Source of the DNA: an uncultured Verrucomicrobiota bacterium
GTDB lineage: Bacteria; Verrucomicrobiota; Kiritimatiellia; RFP12; UBA1067
Assembly (NCBI GenBank): GCA_946631535.1
Contig: CAMPAF010000015.1
Location: forward strand, 1-20,365
Direction: 5' to 3'
DNA: 20,365 nt
Below are positions 8,101-14,720 of the stretch, one piece after another. The notes under the pieces were generated by a model that had not been told where the DNA came from, searched no databases, and saw nothing but the letters and a program-made list of their open reading frames with translations. A program made the translations under genes and the position numbers. The stretch's first letter is position 1. Each line of letters opens with the position of its first letter.

Positions 8101-8165
8101 CGCTCCTGGGCGACCGCCACGACAGCGGCAACAGCAAGCATCAGATCAACTGTCAGTTTTCTCAT
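5142..8165 (-). CDS. Exported VIT/VWA protein with C-terminal DUF2135
   Basis: A 1007-residue exported protein. A signal peptide (about residues 1-20, ending AVAQ) is followed by a VIT (inter-alpha-trypsin) domain at about 45-170, then a VWA domain at about 275-400 with DASGS (280-284), Thr340 and Asp363, which gives a complete metal-binding site. A charged stretch (about 515-590) and an Ala-rich low-complexity linker (about 605-690) lead to a WDPQTPYL motif and a TPR-like helical region. The C-terminal ~125 residues match the DUF2135/YfaP type (AWDTDNTDVDLHVLEPDG). Proteins of this build are thought to bind partners or matrix at the cell surface; no enzyme activity is implied. Start ATG 8165 gives the signal peptide; an upstream in-frame start would run through the -10 box. 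Confidence 0.85.
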   Translation of the reverse strand: MRKLTVDLMLAVAAVVAVAQERMPAPEPALPPPVIRPVNLRADEKPTTIASYAVEARVAGAFATVRALIVVENPNSRPLEGALEFPLPDGASVCGYALDINGVMTDGVVVRKEKARVAFEKEVKKGVDPGLVEHVQGNAYRTRVYPIPANGARRIRVDYVTPLAFAPNGDAALVLAMPRVPLKERAVTITVPMGDGVPQPVLGGLGDRRFAAAEAVWRSSATDTDVTPAADVTVALPALPERLCTVERVNDEVWFAVSDRPPSLETAKTSLPKTWRILWDASGSRTEADVTAARAVIDLLPEEACYELVVFRNAVGKPLICATRSEMVAALVRTPCDGGTDFAALAAFQKKNPTENRTLLFTDGMDVLGEGDIDFGANKPIAVMCGATKDGSALRRLCGGKVIDLAVRTPAQALEEIGAPSPTLVGVKGDGIANVQGIGQAARGRVTVLGRLTAESAEVRLDYGNGRLSKPASIRRADARDGKTLATAWAASRVNELSPRADDNAEELLALGRRYGLTSPATSLIVFESLSQWLEHDVEPPETAKELHAKWTARRPSEAQRREAKERKQASYLARLRKEWETRVKWWNDPIPPKPKTPKSGLFGGERRRSAEHGVNASAMATSAMRSARAVDSFAADEAAPMASAAEEPAPAMAERAAAAHAPRAKMANGAKPRSAAATVKLTAWDPQTPYLQAIKDAVVALGGGVGGNEAVKAETAYAEYLVQRKKYVASPAFYLDCAGYFFSIKANALAVRVISNLAELRLDDPGMLRTCAWRLREAGEHDAALPVLRKVAKLRPEEPHSFRDLAITLEERGRRDANADDIAAAMANYHKTAFTAWDRDNAVWTALVAIEELNALVAWSGRQTWPEGKSPKVPEMDDVYRKLLDLDVRIALAWDTDNTDVDLHVLEPDGEEAFYQHQRTSTGGLVSHDVTTGYGPEEYLKKDAAKGAYKVLANYFGSRQQTLLGPATVTATVFTNWGRADEKRQVLSLRLDKVKDKVTVGEVTVE

Positions 8166-8171
8166 GCCGCT

Positions 8172-8180
8172 ATTGTAGCA
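8172..8180 (-). promoter_or_regulatory. Extended -10 promoter TGCTACAAT, leaderless
   Basis: On the minus strand TGC (8178-8180) precedes TACAAT (8172-8177). The -10 box ends six bases before ATG 8165, so transcription should begin at or next to the start codon. No -35 match and no Shine-Dalgarno sequence are visible. The whole gap to the upstream gene is only 78 bp. Confidence 0.55.
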
Positions 8181-8243
8181 AAAACGGGCAGACGGCGCAC
8201 CGACCAACTGGCAAGGGGAAATTCGTCGGAGGCAGATTCGCGC

Positions 8244-10787
8244 TCATTCCGTGCGGAAGAGCGTGGTGGAAAAACCGTCGCCTGGCGGCGTGAAGACGAT
8301 GCAGTCGGTGCCGGCCGACATCTCGCGGCGTTCGGGATATAGCATCGTCACCTTCGCGCGGCGCGGCAGACGGATTGTCTTCTCGCCGGGGACGGCGGAA
8401 TGCAACGCCACGCAGGACGCGTTCGCGTAGATCACGTCGCGCGGATCGTCGTCCCAGATGTGGACGCCGTGCGCCGCGAGCAGTCTGCACAGCTCGGCTT
8501 CCGTCAGCGGCGCTTCGGGCAGGATGACCGCCTTCCCCTTCGCGCGCAGAAGCGCCAGCAGACGTTCCTTCTCGGGCGTCATCCAATGGAGGTTGCAGAA
8601 GAGGTACACCTTGTAGTCCTTCAGCTTGCCGGATGCGAGATCGGCGACCGACGCCGAATCGAACGGAACGCCCGTGTGGCCGAGCGCGTTGACGAGTCCG
8701 GAGGTCCGTTCGTCGTTGAACCGCGAGGATCCGGCATTCGTGAGCATCACGCTCTCGTAGTCACCCACCACCAACACCTCGGAAATGCTGCGGCAGTCGG
8801 TGATCTCCCGACGGATCGGAAATATCTTCCCGAACAGTTCGTTGAACTCCGGCGCGTCATACCAGCCCTGGCCGAAATCGTAGTACCAGAAGCCGCAGCC
8901 CCAGCAGAGCGTCGAAACGAAATCACGTGCCAGAAGCGCGATGTCTTCCGCTCGCGACTTCGAGTGAAGGTGGTACCCCGGACTGATTGTCAAGGTGGTG
9001 CGGGTGTCCGCCTCCATCAGCGCGAGCTTGCCCCGCCGACGCGTCGCCTCCAGGAGCCGACGCGAATACTGTCCGTTGCCGCCGCCGCGCGCGACAGTCT
9101 GGTACGGAAACGGCGAAACCTGGAAATCCACGTACGGCGAATCGAGAATCGCCTCGTTCTCCAGGTGCCATCCCTCGGCCGGAAACGGCATCTCGAAGAA
9201 GTAGCCGCAGTAGTTGCCAAGAAGCGCGCGCCCGCCGCAAGCCTCCTTCGCGGCGCGGTTGAAGTCGAAGAGGCAGTCGCGCACCTGCTCGGAATGGCAG
9301 CGCAGGTAATCGATCGTCGGACGGTCCTTCACCGGATCGCGCAGCGTGCCCGCCGAGGTGCGCAGACGTTCCTCCTTAGTCGGCACCTCCGCCGTCGCGA
9401 ACGTGACGTCCGGCCGGTTCCACGCGCGGCGCAGCGCCGCGACATCGCCCTTGTATTCGCGTTCGAGCCAGCGGCGGAACGCCGCCGTCATCGCCTTGCC
9501 GTTGTCCGGCATGTGGCGCGCCATGCCGAAGTAGTGCCATTCGTGGTACACGCCGAAGTCGGGACGGTAGGCGTAGATCCGCTTGGCGTACGGCGTCGAC
9601 TCGAGGTGCGACACGAGACGCGCGATGAAATCGGTCACGTCGCGGCGCCAGGCAGTCGAGGCGAACGACGGCGCCAGGACGTTCCGAAGCGTGTCGCCCA
9701 TCGCAGGGTCGGGCGCGCCGTTCGCGTAGCCGACCATTTCGTCGGGATGCCTGCGGCACCACCACTTCACGGGATAGTCGCAGGCCATGCTGACAAGGAA
9801 CCGGGCTTCGGGGTCGATCGACAGAACGTCTCGTATCTTCCGCTCCGCGTCGGCGAAGTCGATCGAGCCGTCTTCCCGCCAGACGTTCGTCGCCCGTACG
9901 CCGACGCCGTAGAGATGCATCCCCGCGTCGCGGAACGTCGCGGCCTGCCGCCGCAGGGCGGCGCTGTCGCAGTTCCAGTTCTCCGACGCGTTGTAGAACG
10001 CAGTCTCGAACCGCCTGCCGCCGATGTCGAAATAAGGCTTGCCCTTCTCGTAGACGATCTTGCAGATGGGCTTGGGCTCGACTTCCATCGCTTTCAGCGC
10101 CTTCTCAACGCGGACCCGACGCGCTGCAAGGATGGCGTCTCGGCGCGCGCGCTCATCGGGCAGCATGAGCTTCGACATGTCGGCGAGTGTCGACCATGGC
10201 ATCGCCAGCACGTCGGCGAAAGCTCGCGCGCGCTTCCACCCCGAATCGTCGAAATCCACCGAAGTCCAAGCGGATGCGGTCGCGCAGGAGCGCGACCCTC
10301 CCCCGGTGCACGTTCCGGGAGGGACGCGCTCCTGTGCGTCCAACGTGTACCGCCAGCTGTCATCGGTATAGACGGCCTCGTGCCGTCCGTCCGCATACGT
10401 TAGAACAAGCGAAAGGCACACCCCGCCGCTCCCGGCCATGTTGCGCCCTTGCACCGCCAGGACGTGCCGCCCCGGACGCTTCAGCACGCCGGTAAGGTCC
10501 TTCGGCTCGTCAACCACCATCGAAGAGGGAATGCCCTTCCCGCCATCCACGTACACGCAGCCCGAATCGTCAATCCACCACATTGCCTCAGCCCGCACCA
10601 GCCCCGGACGCGTCTCGAACGCCTTGCGGTAGTAGCGCATCTTTCCGATGCCGGCGGCAAACGGCTCGTTAGGGCAGATCCAGCGCACGACACTCGTCGG
10701 TGACTCGTCCGCCAGTTCCACGCCCGTGGCCACCAGCGCCGTACTCGCGAGCACGATAGTGAAAATCAATTTGCCTATGCGTGACAT
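8244..10787 (-). CDS. GH42-like glycoside hydrolase (clan GH-A)
   Basis: An 847-residue secreted protein with a signal peptide (about 1-24). Residues 30-190 form a galactose-binding-like jelly roll of the type seen in GH2 enzymes, with TDDSW and VDFDDSGW landmarks. From about 245 a TIM-barrel region resembles GH42 and related clan GH-A enzymes. Candidate catalytic residues are Glu416 in GVYHEWHYFG and Glu592 in ALMEADTR. After about 670 a Rossmann-like region matches a GH42-type trimerisation domain. It probably acts on beta-galactosides or another plant or host glycan, but family and substrate are uncertain. The ATG lies 3 nt past the stop of the upstream gene, so the two are translationally linked. 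Residues 150-170 come from an inserted palindromic repeat. Confidence 0.7.
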   Translation of the reverse strand: MSRIGKLIFTIVLASTALVATGVELADESPTSVVRWICPNEPFAAGIGKMRYYRKAFETRPGLVRAEAMWWIDDSGCVYVDGGKGIPSSMVVDEPKDLTGVLKRPGRHVLAVQGRNMAGSGGVCLSLVLTYADGRHEAVYTDDSWRYTLDAQERVPPGTCTGGGSRSCATASAWTSVDFDDSGWKRARAFADVLAMPWSTLADMSKLMLPDERARRDAILAARRVRVEKALKAMEVEPKPICKIVYEKGKPYFDIGGRRFETAFYNASENWNCDSAALRRQAATFRDAGMHLYGVGVRATNVWREDGSIDFADAERKIRDVLSIDPEARFLVSMACDYPVKWWCRRHPDEMVGYANGAPDPAMGDTLRNVLAPSFASTAWRRDVTDFIARLVSHLESTPYAKRIYAYRPDFGVYHEWHYFGMARHMPDNGKAMTAAFRRWLEREYKGDVAALRRAWNRPDVTFATAEVPTKEERLRTSAGTLRDPVKDRPTIDYLRCHSEQVRDCLFDFNRAAKEACGGRALLGNYCGYFFEMPFPAEGWHLENEAILDSPYVDFQVSPFPYQTVARGGGNGQYSRRLLEATRRRGKLALMEADTRTTLTISPGYHLHSKSRAEDIALLARDFVSTLCWGCGFWYYDFGQGWYDAPEFNELFGKIFPIRREITDCRSISEVLVVGDYESVMLTNAGSSRFNDERTSGLVNALGHTGVPFDSASVADLASGKLKDYKVYLFCNLHWMTPEKERLLALLRAKGKAVILPEAPLTEAELCRLLAAHGVHIWDDDPRDVIYANASCVALHSAVPGEKTIRLPRRAKVTMLYPERREMSAGTDCIVFTPPGDGFSTTLFRTE
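10281..10338. repeat. 58-bp palindromic element inserted in frame in the GH42-like gene
   Basis: Arms 10281-10302 and 10317-10338 pair over 22 positions with one A/A mismatch and one G-T pair. The spacer 10303-10316 contains GTGCAC. Read through on the minus strand the element encodes residues about 150-170, rich in Gly, Ser, Thr, Pro and Cys, unlike the surrounding jelly roll. The flanking residues SWRYTL and WTSVDFDDSGW fit together if this stretch is left out. The reading frame is kept. Confidence 0.75.
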
Positions 10788-10790
10788 CGG

Positions 10791-11594
10791 TCACTTCCGC
10801 AGGTTGGCCGTCACGACGAGCGCGCAGTGGTCCGTCGCCTCTGGCGCGGCGACCACCTTGCGCGTGAGGACCTCGACGCGGTCGGCATGGGCCGTGTCGA
10901 CCATGATGTAGTCGATGCACTTCGTCGGATTGTCGGCGCGGAACGTCGGCTGTGTCACGTCGCTCAGGATCGTAAAGTCCTTTTTCATGATCGCGATGGC
11001 GTTTGATTCCGGCAGCGCGTTGAAGTCGCCGGCGATGAAGACCGGCTTGCCGAGATCGGCCAGGTTGACGCGCACGATCTCCGCCGCGCGGTCGCGGAAA
11101 ACCTCCTTCAGCGGGAAGTGCGTGCATGCCACGACGTAATCCTTGAACTCCACTATCTCCAGGCAGCGCGTGTGCGACGAGCCAGGCATCAGCACCTTCG
11201 AGACGGACAACGGCTCCTCCTTCGAGAGGATGGCGAGCCCGTAGTCGCCGCCAGGCCGGGACACCTTCTTCACGAAGGTCCCCTTCATGCCGCAGAGCTT
11301 CGCGAGCTCGGCCGTCTGGTCCACGCCGCCCACGCGGTCGGCGCAACGGTCGATCTCCTGGATGGCCACCCAGTCGGGATTCGCAGCCTTTATCACCTCC
11401 GCGCACTGCGGGAGATGCCCAAGGCTGCCCTTCGGCAGCTTGAACGGATCGTGCAGCCCGCACCCGATGCGGATGTTGAGGCTCATCATCGTAAGCGGCC
11501 GCGACGCCGCCGTCTCGGGCGGCGTGCAGCATCCTGCCAAGATTCCCGCCACGCATGCGGCCACGGCGAGTTGAGACAACTTTTTCATGTTCAT
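10791..11594 (-). CDS. EEP-family phosphoesterase lipoprotein
   Basis: A 267-residue endonuclease/exonuclease/phosphatase-family protein, probably cleaving a phosphodiester or phosphate ester at the cell envelope. The signal peptide ends in a lipobox ILAGC with Cys22 as the lipid site. Family motifs are all present: MSLN (Asn40), IQEID (Glu80), THF (His159), GDFN (Asp190, Asn192), IDYI (Asp228) and TDH (Asp255, His256), so the metal and catalytic set looks intact. The substrate could be a nucleic acid, a phospholipid head group or a sugar phosphate. Start is at ATG 11594 or two codons later at 11588; both keep the lipobox, and neither has a strong ribosome site. It follows miaB by 30 nt and precedes the glycosidase by 3 nt. 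Confidence 0.85.
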   Translation of the reverse strand: MNMKKLSQLAVAACVAGILAGCCTPPETAASRPLTMMSLNIRIGCGLHDPFKLPKGSLGHLPQCAEVIKAANPDWVAIQEIDRCADRVGGVDQTAELAKLCGMKGTFVKKVSRPGGDYGLAILSKEEPLSVSKVLMPGSSHTRCLEIVEFKDYVVACTHFPLKEVFRDRAAEIVRVNLADLGKPVFIAGDFNALPESNAIAIMKKDFTILSDVTQPTFRADNPTKCIDYIMVDTAHADRVEVLTRKVVAAPEATDHCALVVTANLRK

Positions 11595-11596
11595 TC

Positions 11597-11623
11597 TCTT
11601 TTGTGTTCTTTGCGTTCTTTGTG
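11597..11623. repeat. Nonamer tandem repeat, CACAAAGAA type
   Basis: On the minus strand CACAAAGAA, CGCAAAGAA and CACAAAAGA run in tandem, filling almost the whole 30-bp gap between the miaB stop and the EEP gene start. It takes the place where a ribosome-binding site would be expected. Confidence 0.7.
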
Positions 11624-11624
11624 G

Positions 11625-12995
11625 CTAAACCACGATCTCCCCGATCAGTATCTGCGGGTGAGCCTCGACGATGCGCACATTCACTGGTTCGCCGGCCACG
11701 AGCTGCCCCTTCGGCTCGAACACGACTATGCGGTTGCCGCCGTCGCGTCCGCTCCAGCGGACGGCGTTGCGCAGGGACGGTCCTTCCACCAGGACCTCGC
11801 GCACGGTTCCCACGAGACGGTCGTTGCGCGCCTGCCCGCGCACCTGCTGGTCGGCGAGCAGCACCTGGTCGCGTCGCTCCTTCTCTTCGGTCGGCACGTC
11901 GTCGGGTAGCGCGGCAGAGCGCGTGCCGGGACGCGGCGAGTACTTGAAGACGAACGCGTTGTCGAACCCGGCCTCCTCCATGAGCGAGCGCGTCTCCTCG
12001 AAGTCGGCCTCCGTCTCGCCGGGATAGCCCACGATCACGTCGGTCGTCACGGCGAACTCCGGATCGAACGCGCGCAGCTTCGCGACCGCAGCCAGATACT
12101 CGGCGCGCGTGTAATGCCGCCCCATCTCCTTCAGCACGCGGTCGCTCCCGCTCTGCACAGGCAGGTGGAGGTGGCGGCAGACCTTCGGAAACTCGGCGTA
12201 GGCGCGTACCAGCTCGTCCGTGCAGCCCTTCGGGTGCGCGCTCGTGAAGCGGATGCGCTCTAGTCCGTCGACGGCGCTCAACGCCTCGAGGAGGCGCGGG
12301 AACGCCTCCGTGTAGCCGCCTGGGCTGGGCGGATCGTCGGGCAGCCACGCCTTGGTGCGCATGCCGTAGCGCAGGACGCTCTGTCCGAGCAGGCACACCT
12401 CCTTCACGCCGCGCGCGGCGAGGGCGCGCACTTCGGCCACGACTTCGCGCGCGGGGCGCGAGTACTCGTGCCCACGCACGTCAGGGACGATGCAGTAGCT
12501 GCAGCGGTTGTCGCAGCCGAGCAGGATCGTCACGTAGCTCTGGAACGAAGTGACGCCGTGCGCGTCCATTCCCACCGGCACCTCGTCGTCGTCCGGCAGC
12601 TCGAGGATGCGCTTCTCGCCCGCGAGGCAGCGTTCCACCAGGCGAGGGATTGCGCCGAACCGGCGCGGCCCCACGGCGAAGTCAAGGTTCGGCAGCGACT
12701 TGAAGACGGACGCGCCCATCCGCTTGACGGCGCAGCCCATCAGCCCCACGATCTTGACGCGGCCGCCCGATTCGCTTTGCCGGCCGCGCCCTTCCTTGGC
12801 GGCGATGAGGTTGCCGCACTTGCCAACGGCCTTGCGCTCGGCCATGTCGCGCACGGTGCAGGAGTTGACGATCACGAGCTCCGCGTCGGCCTCGTTCTCG
12901 ACGCGCACGTGCCCCGCCGCCAACAGCAGGGCCTCGACGGCCTCACTGTCGCGCACGTTCATCTGGCAACCGTAGGTATGAATATGGAAAGTCAC
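11625..12995 (-). CDS. miaB: tRNA methylthiotransferase MiaB
   Basis: A 456-residue radical-SAM enzyme that adds a methylthio group to N6-isopentenyladenosine at position 37 of tRNAs. The N-terminal UPF0004 domain carries the auxiliary iron-sulfur cysteines Cys10 (HTYGCQMN), Cys46 (NSCTVR) and Cys88. The radical-SAM cluster is Cys161, Cys165, Cys168 in GCDNRCSYC, followed by RGHEYSR. HYTRAEY and a C-terminal TRAM domain (about 390-456) complete the usual order, and the length is typical. The start is a GTG at 12995, placing TFHIHTYGCQMN at the N-terminus as in the family; no ribosome-binding site precedes it, but a -10 box does. One segment reads LGQSVLRYG where the family usually has LGQNVN.Y. 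It leads an operon with two unrelated envelope genes. Confidence 0.92.
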   Translation of the reverse strand: MTFHIHTYGCQMNVRDSEAVEALLLAAGHVRVENEADAELVIVNSCTVRDMAERKAVGKCGNLIAAKEGRGRQSESGGRVKIVGLMGCAVKRMGASVFKSLPNLDFAVGPRRFGAIPRLVERCLAGEKRILELPDDDEVPVGMDAHGVTSFQSYVTILLGCDNRCSYCIVPDVRGHEYSRPAREVVAEVRALAARGVKEVCLLGQSVLRYGMRTKAWLPDDPPSPGGYTEAFPRLLEALSAVDGLERIRFTSAHPKGCTDELVRAYAEFPKVCRHLHLPVQSGSDRVLKEMGRHYTRAEYLAAVAKLRAFDPEFAVTTDVIVGYPGETEADFEETRSLMEEAGFDNAFVFKYSPRPGTRSAALPDDVPTEEKERRDQVLLADQQVRGQARNDRLVGTVREVLVEGPSLRNAVRWSGRDGGNRIVVFEPKGQLVAGEPVNVRIVEAHPQILIGEIVV

Positions 12996-13001
12996 GCCAA
13001 T

Positions 13002-13010
13002 ATCATACCA
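13002..13010 (-). promoter_or_regulatory. Extended -10 promoter TGGTATGAT of miaB, leaderless
   Basis: TGG (13008-13010) and TATGAT (13002-13007) on the minus strand end six bases before the GTG start at 12995. The predicted transcript begins at the start codon. No good -35 box was found. Confidence 0.55.
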
Positions 13011-13080
13011 TAATCCGGACACCCCTCGTCTTGCGAATTGCCGAGACCTCCGCGCCACCTGACTGAGACGACCGCCCTCC

Positions 13081-13125
13081 AAAACAAACATTGGAATTCA
13101 GGTCTGACCTGTTTTCCAATGTTTG
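13081..13125 (-). terminator. Rho-independent terminator after the FAD oxidoreductase gene
   Basis: Outer arms CAAACATTGGA (13085-13095) and TCCAATGTTTG (13115-13125) pair perfectly. Inside, CAGGTC (13099-13104) and GACCTG (13106-13111) form a second perfect stem. On the minus strand the hairpin is followed by TTTT (13084-13081). It lies ten bases past the stop codon at 13135 and separates this gene from miaB. Confidence 0.75.
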
Positions 13126-13134
13126 AATGCGGCC

Positions 13135-14595
13135 TCATCCGAGGAAGACGCCCTGACGCTTCAGCTGCGCGACGAGCATGGCGACGTCGAGCGAGCGCGG
13201 TGACGCGCCCGTCTTCACGCAGAGCGCCGCCGCAGTGCCGGCCGCCTGTCCCATCGCCATCACGGGCGGCATCACGCGCACCGCGCCCGCGGCCTCGCTC
13301 GTGGCGGATAGGCAGCGCCCAGCCACGAGCAGGCCTTCCACCTTCAGCGGCACGAGGCAGCGGTACGGAACGCCGTACCAGTTGCCGTTCTTCACCGTGA
13401 CGTACTGGTTGCTCATGGGACCGAAGCGGCCGTGGATGTCGACCGAATTCGCCGCGAGCAGCACCGAGTCCGCCGGCACGCGGCCCTCCAGGCAGTCGTC
13501 CACCGTGAGACGGTATTCCCCGAAGACGTGGCGCGACTCCCTCACGCCCACCGTGGAACCGGTGCAGAGCAGCCGCGCGTCCTTGCAGCCGGGCACGTAC
13601 TTCCGGAAGAAGCGGAAAATCTGATCGACCTGCGCGCGCCCGGCTGACTCTGCCGCGCTCCAGCTCTCCGGATCGGTGGAGTCGACGCCCATGATGCGAG
13701 AGGTGTTGATGAACCACTCGTCCTCCTTCACGCCGCGGAAAAGGCCGATCGACACGCGCTTGAGGTTCCAGTCCCCCGCCGCGCGGGCTTCTGCCACGCG
13801 CCAGTGCAGCGAGCGGTAGTTCACGCCGTCCTTGCGGTAGAAGTTGTCCTTGTTCGCCTCGATGTCCGCCGTGATCGCCGCGAGATCGCAGTTGCCGATG
13901 CGGAAGAACATGGTGGCGGGCTGTACCCGCTTGCCCTTGGGGTCGCCGAACTCCGTGGGGACGCCTGCGCGGAACGCAACGTCGGCGTCGCCAGTCGCGT
14001 CGATCACGACCTTCGCGCGCACGTCGCGGAAACCGGCCTTCGTGAAGAGCCGCGCGCCGGCGATGCGCGTGCCGTCCATCAGCGGCTCGACGAAGTCCGC
14101 GTGGAAGAGCACCTTCACGCCGGCCTCGGCACACATCTCGTCCAGCAGGAGCTTCAGCGCCTCGGGCTCGAACGGCGTGCAGTGGTCGTGGCCGATCTTG
14201 ATCCAGCTCGTGAACGCGGTGCCGGCGCGGCAGTCCTTCGGGTGGATCGCGCCGCCGCGCGCCACGAGCCGCTCGACGATCTCGTTGAAGAGGCCGCGTA
14301 TGATCTGCACGGAGCCAGTCTTGTCGTAGCACGTCATGAACGGTCCGACCAGCCCGCGCGTCGCCATGCCGCCTAGGCAGTTGCCGCGCTCGACGAGCAA
14401 CACGCGCGCGCCGTTCCGCGCGGCGGCTATGGCGGCGCACACGCCAGCCGGACCGCCGCCGGCCACCAGCACGTCGGTATCGTGGCGGGTAGTGGGGGCC
14501 GGGACGGCCGGGGCGGCCGAGACCGCCGGGACCGCCGAGACCGAGACTGCCGCCATGGACGCGCCTTTGAGGAAACTCCTTCTGCCGAAATCCAT
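13135..14595 (-). CDS. Tat-exported FAD-dependent oxidoreductase
   Basis: A 486-residue flavoprotein of the FAD_oxidored (PF12831-like) group. The N-terminus MDFGRRSFLKG is a twin-arginine signal (Arg5-Arg6) followed by a hydrophobic stretch and a Pro/Ala linker. The FAD-binding Rossmann fold begins at about 41 with GGGPAG (46-51) and Glu69 at the end of the second strand; a second dinucleotide motif, VVIDATGDAD, occurs near 190, and a C-terminal GLLVAGRCLSATSEAAG motif closes the FAD site. The protein should be exported folded with its cofactor. Such proteins are often found with polysaccharide-degrading genes, but the substrate is unknown. Start ATG 14595 has a good AGGAAGGAAG ribosome site. 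It has its own promoter and terminator and seems to be a single gene. Confidence 0.85.
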   Translation of the reverse strand: MDFGRRSFLKGASMAAVSVSAVPAVSAAPAVPAPTTRHDTDVLVAGGGPAGVCAAIAAARNGARVLLVERGNCLGGMATRGLVGPFMTCYDKTGSVQIIRGLFNEIVERLVARGGAIHPKDCRAGTAFTSWIKIGHDHCTPFEPEALKLLLDEMCAEAGVKVLFHADFVEPLMDGTRIAGARLFTKAGFRDVRAKVVIDATGDADVAFRAGVPTEFGDPKGKRVQPATMFFRIGNCDLAAITADIEANKDNFYRKDGVNYRSLHWRVAEARAAGDWNLKRVSIGLFRGVKEDEWFINTSRIMGVDSTDPESWSAAESAGRAQVDQIFRFFRKYVPGCKDARLLCTGSTVGVRESRHVFGEYRLTVDDCLEGRVPADSVLLAANSVDIHGRFGPMSNQYVTVKNGNWYGVPYRCLVPLKVEGLLVAGRCLSATSEAAGAVRVMPPVMAMGQAAGTAAALCVKTGASPRSLDVAMLVAQLKRQGVFLG

Positions 14596-14613
14596 CTTAC
14601 TTCCTTCCTGTTG

Positions 14614-14631
14614 CCTTTGGGATGGCAAAGG
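14614..14631. promoter_or_regulatory. Inverted repeat over the predicted transcription start (possible operator)
   Basis: CCTTTG (14614-14619), six bases, CAAAGG (14626-14631) form a perfect inverted repeat. It overlaps the predicted start of the FAD oxidoreductase transcript (about 14627) and lies directly downstream of its -10 box, a usual place for a repressor site. No regulator is identified. Confidence 0.4.
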
Positions 14632-14633
14632 AA

Positions 14634-14663
14634 AGTATAGCAAATCCTCGGGGCAGGTGGCAG
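14634..14663 (-). promoter_or_regulatory. Promoter of the FAD oxidoreductase gene
   Basis: CTGCCA (14658-14663), 18 bp, then TATACT (14634-14639) on the minus strand. Predicted start near 14627 gives a leader of about 32 nt with a ribosome-binding site, unlike the near-leaderless genes in this window. Confidence 0.5.
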
Positions 14664-14720
14664 GGGAGGCGCCGGGCCGCCAACTTCCAGCGACAATCCT
14701 TGCTGTCGGCCCGCCAGCCG

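Noticed and set aside
5379..8342. Long plus-strand open frame opposite the VIT/VWA gene
   Set aside because: Arg/His-rich composition with no signal or domain; the minus-strand gene has clear domains over the same bases.
10264..10343. GTCCAA on both sides of the inserted palindrome as a target-site duplication
   Set aside because: The two copies are 74 bp apart, which would not keep the reading frame for a simple insertion, and a 6-bp match can arise by chance.
8400..10403. Long plus-strand open frame opposite the GH42-like gene
   Set aside because: Same pattern of composition-driven antisense frame; no recognisable motif.
14673..14713. Possible terminator after the sigma operon (CGGGCCG with CGGCCCG)
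   Set aside because: The loop is long, no T-tract follows, and it competes with the smaller CGACA/TGTCG hairpin at 14691-14708. Too weak to call.
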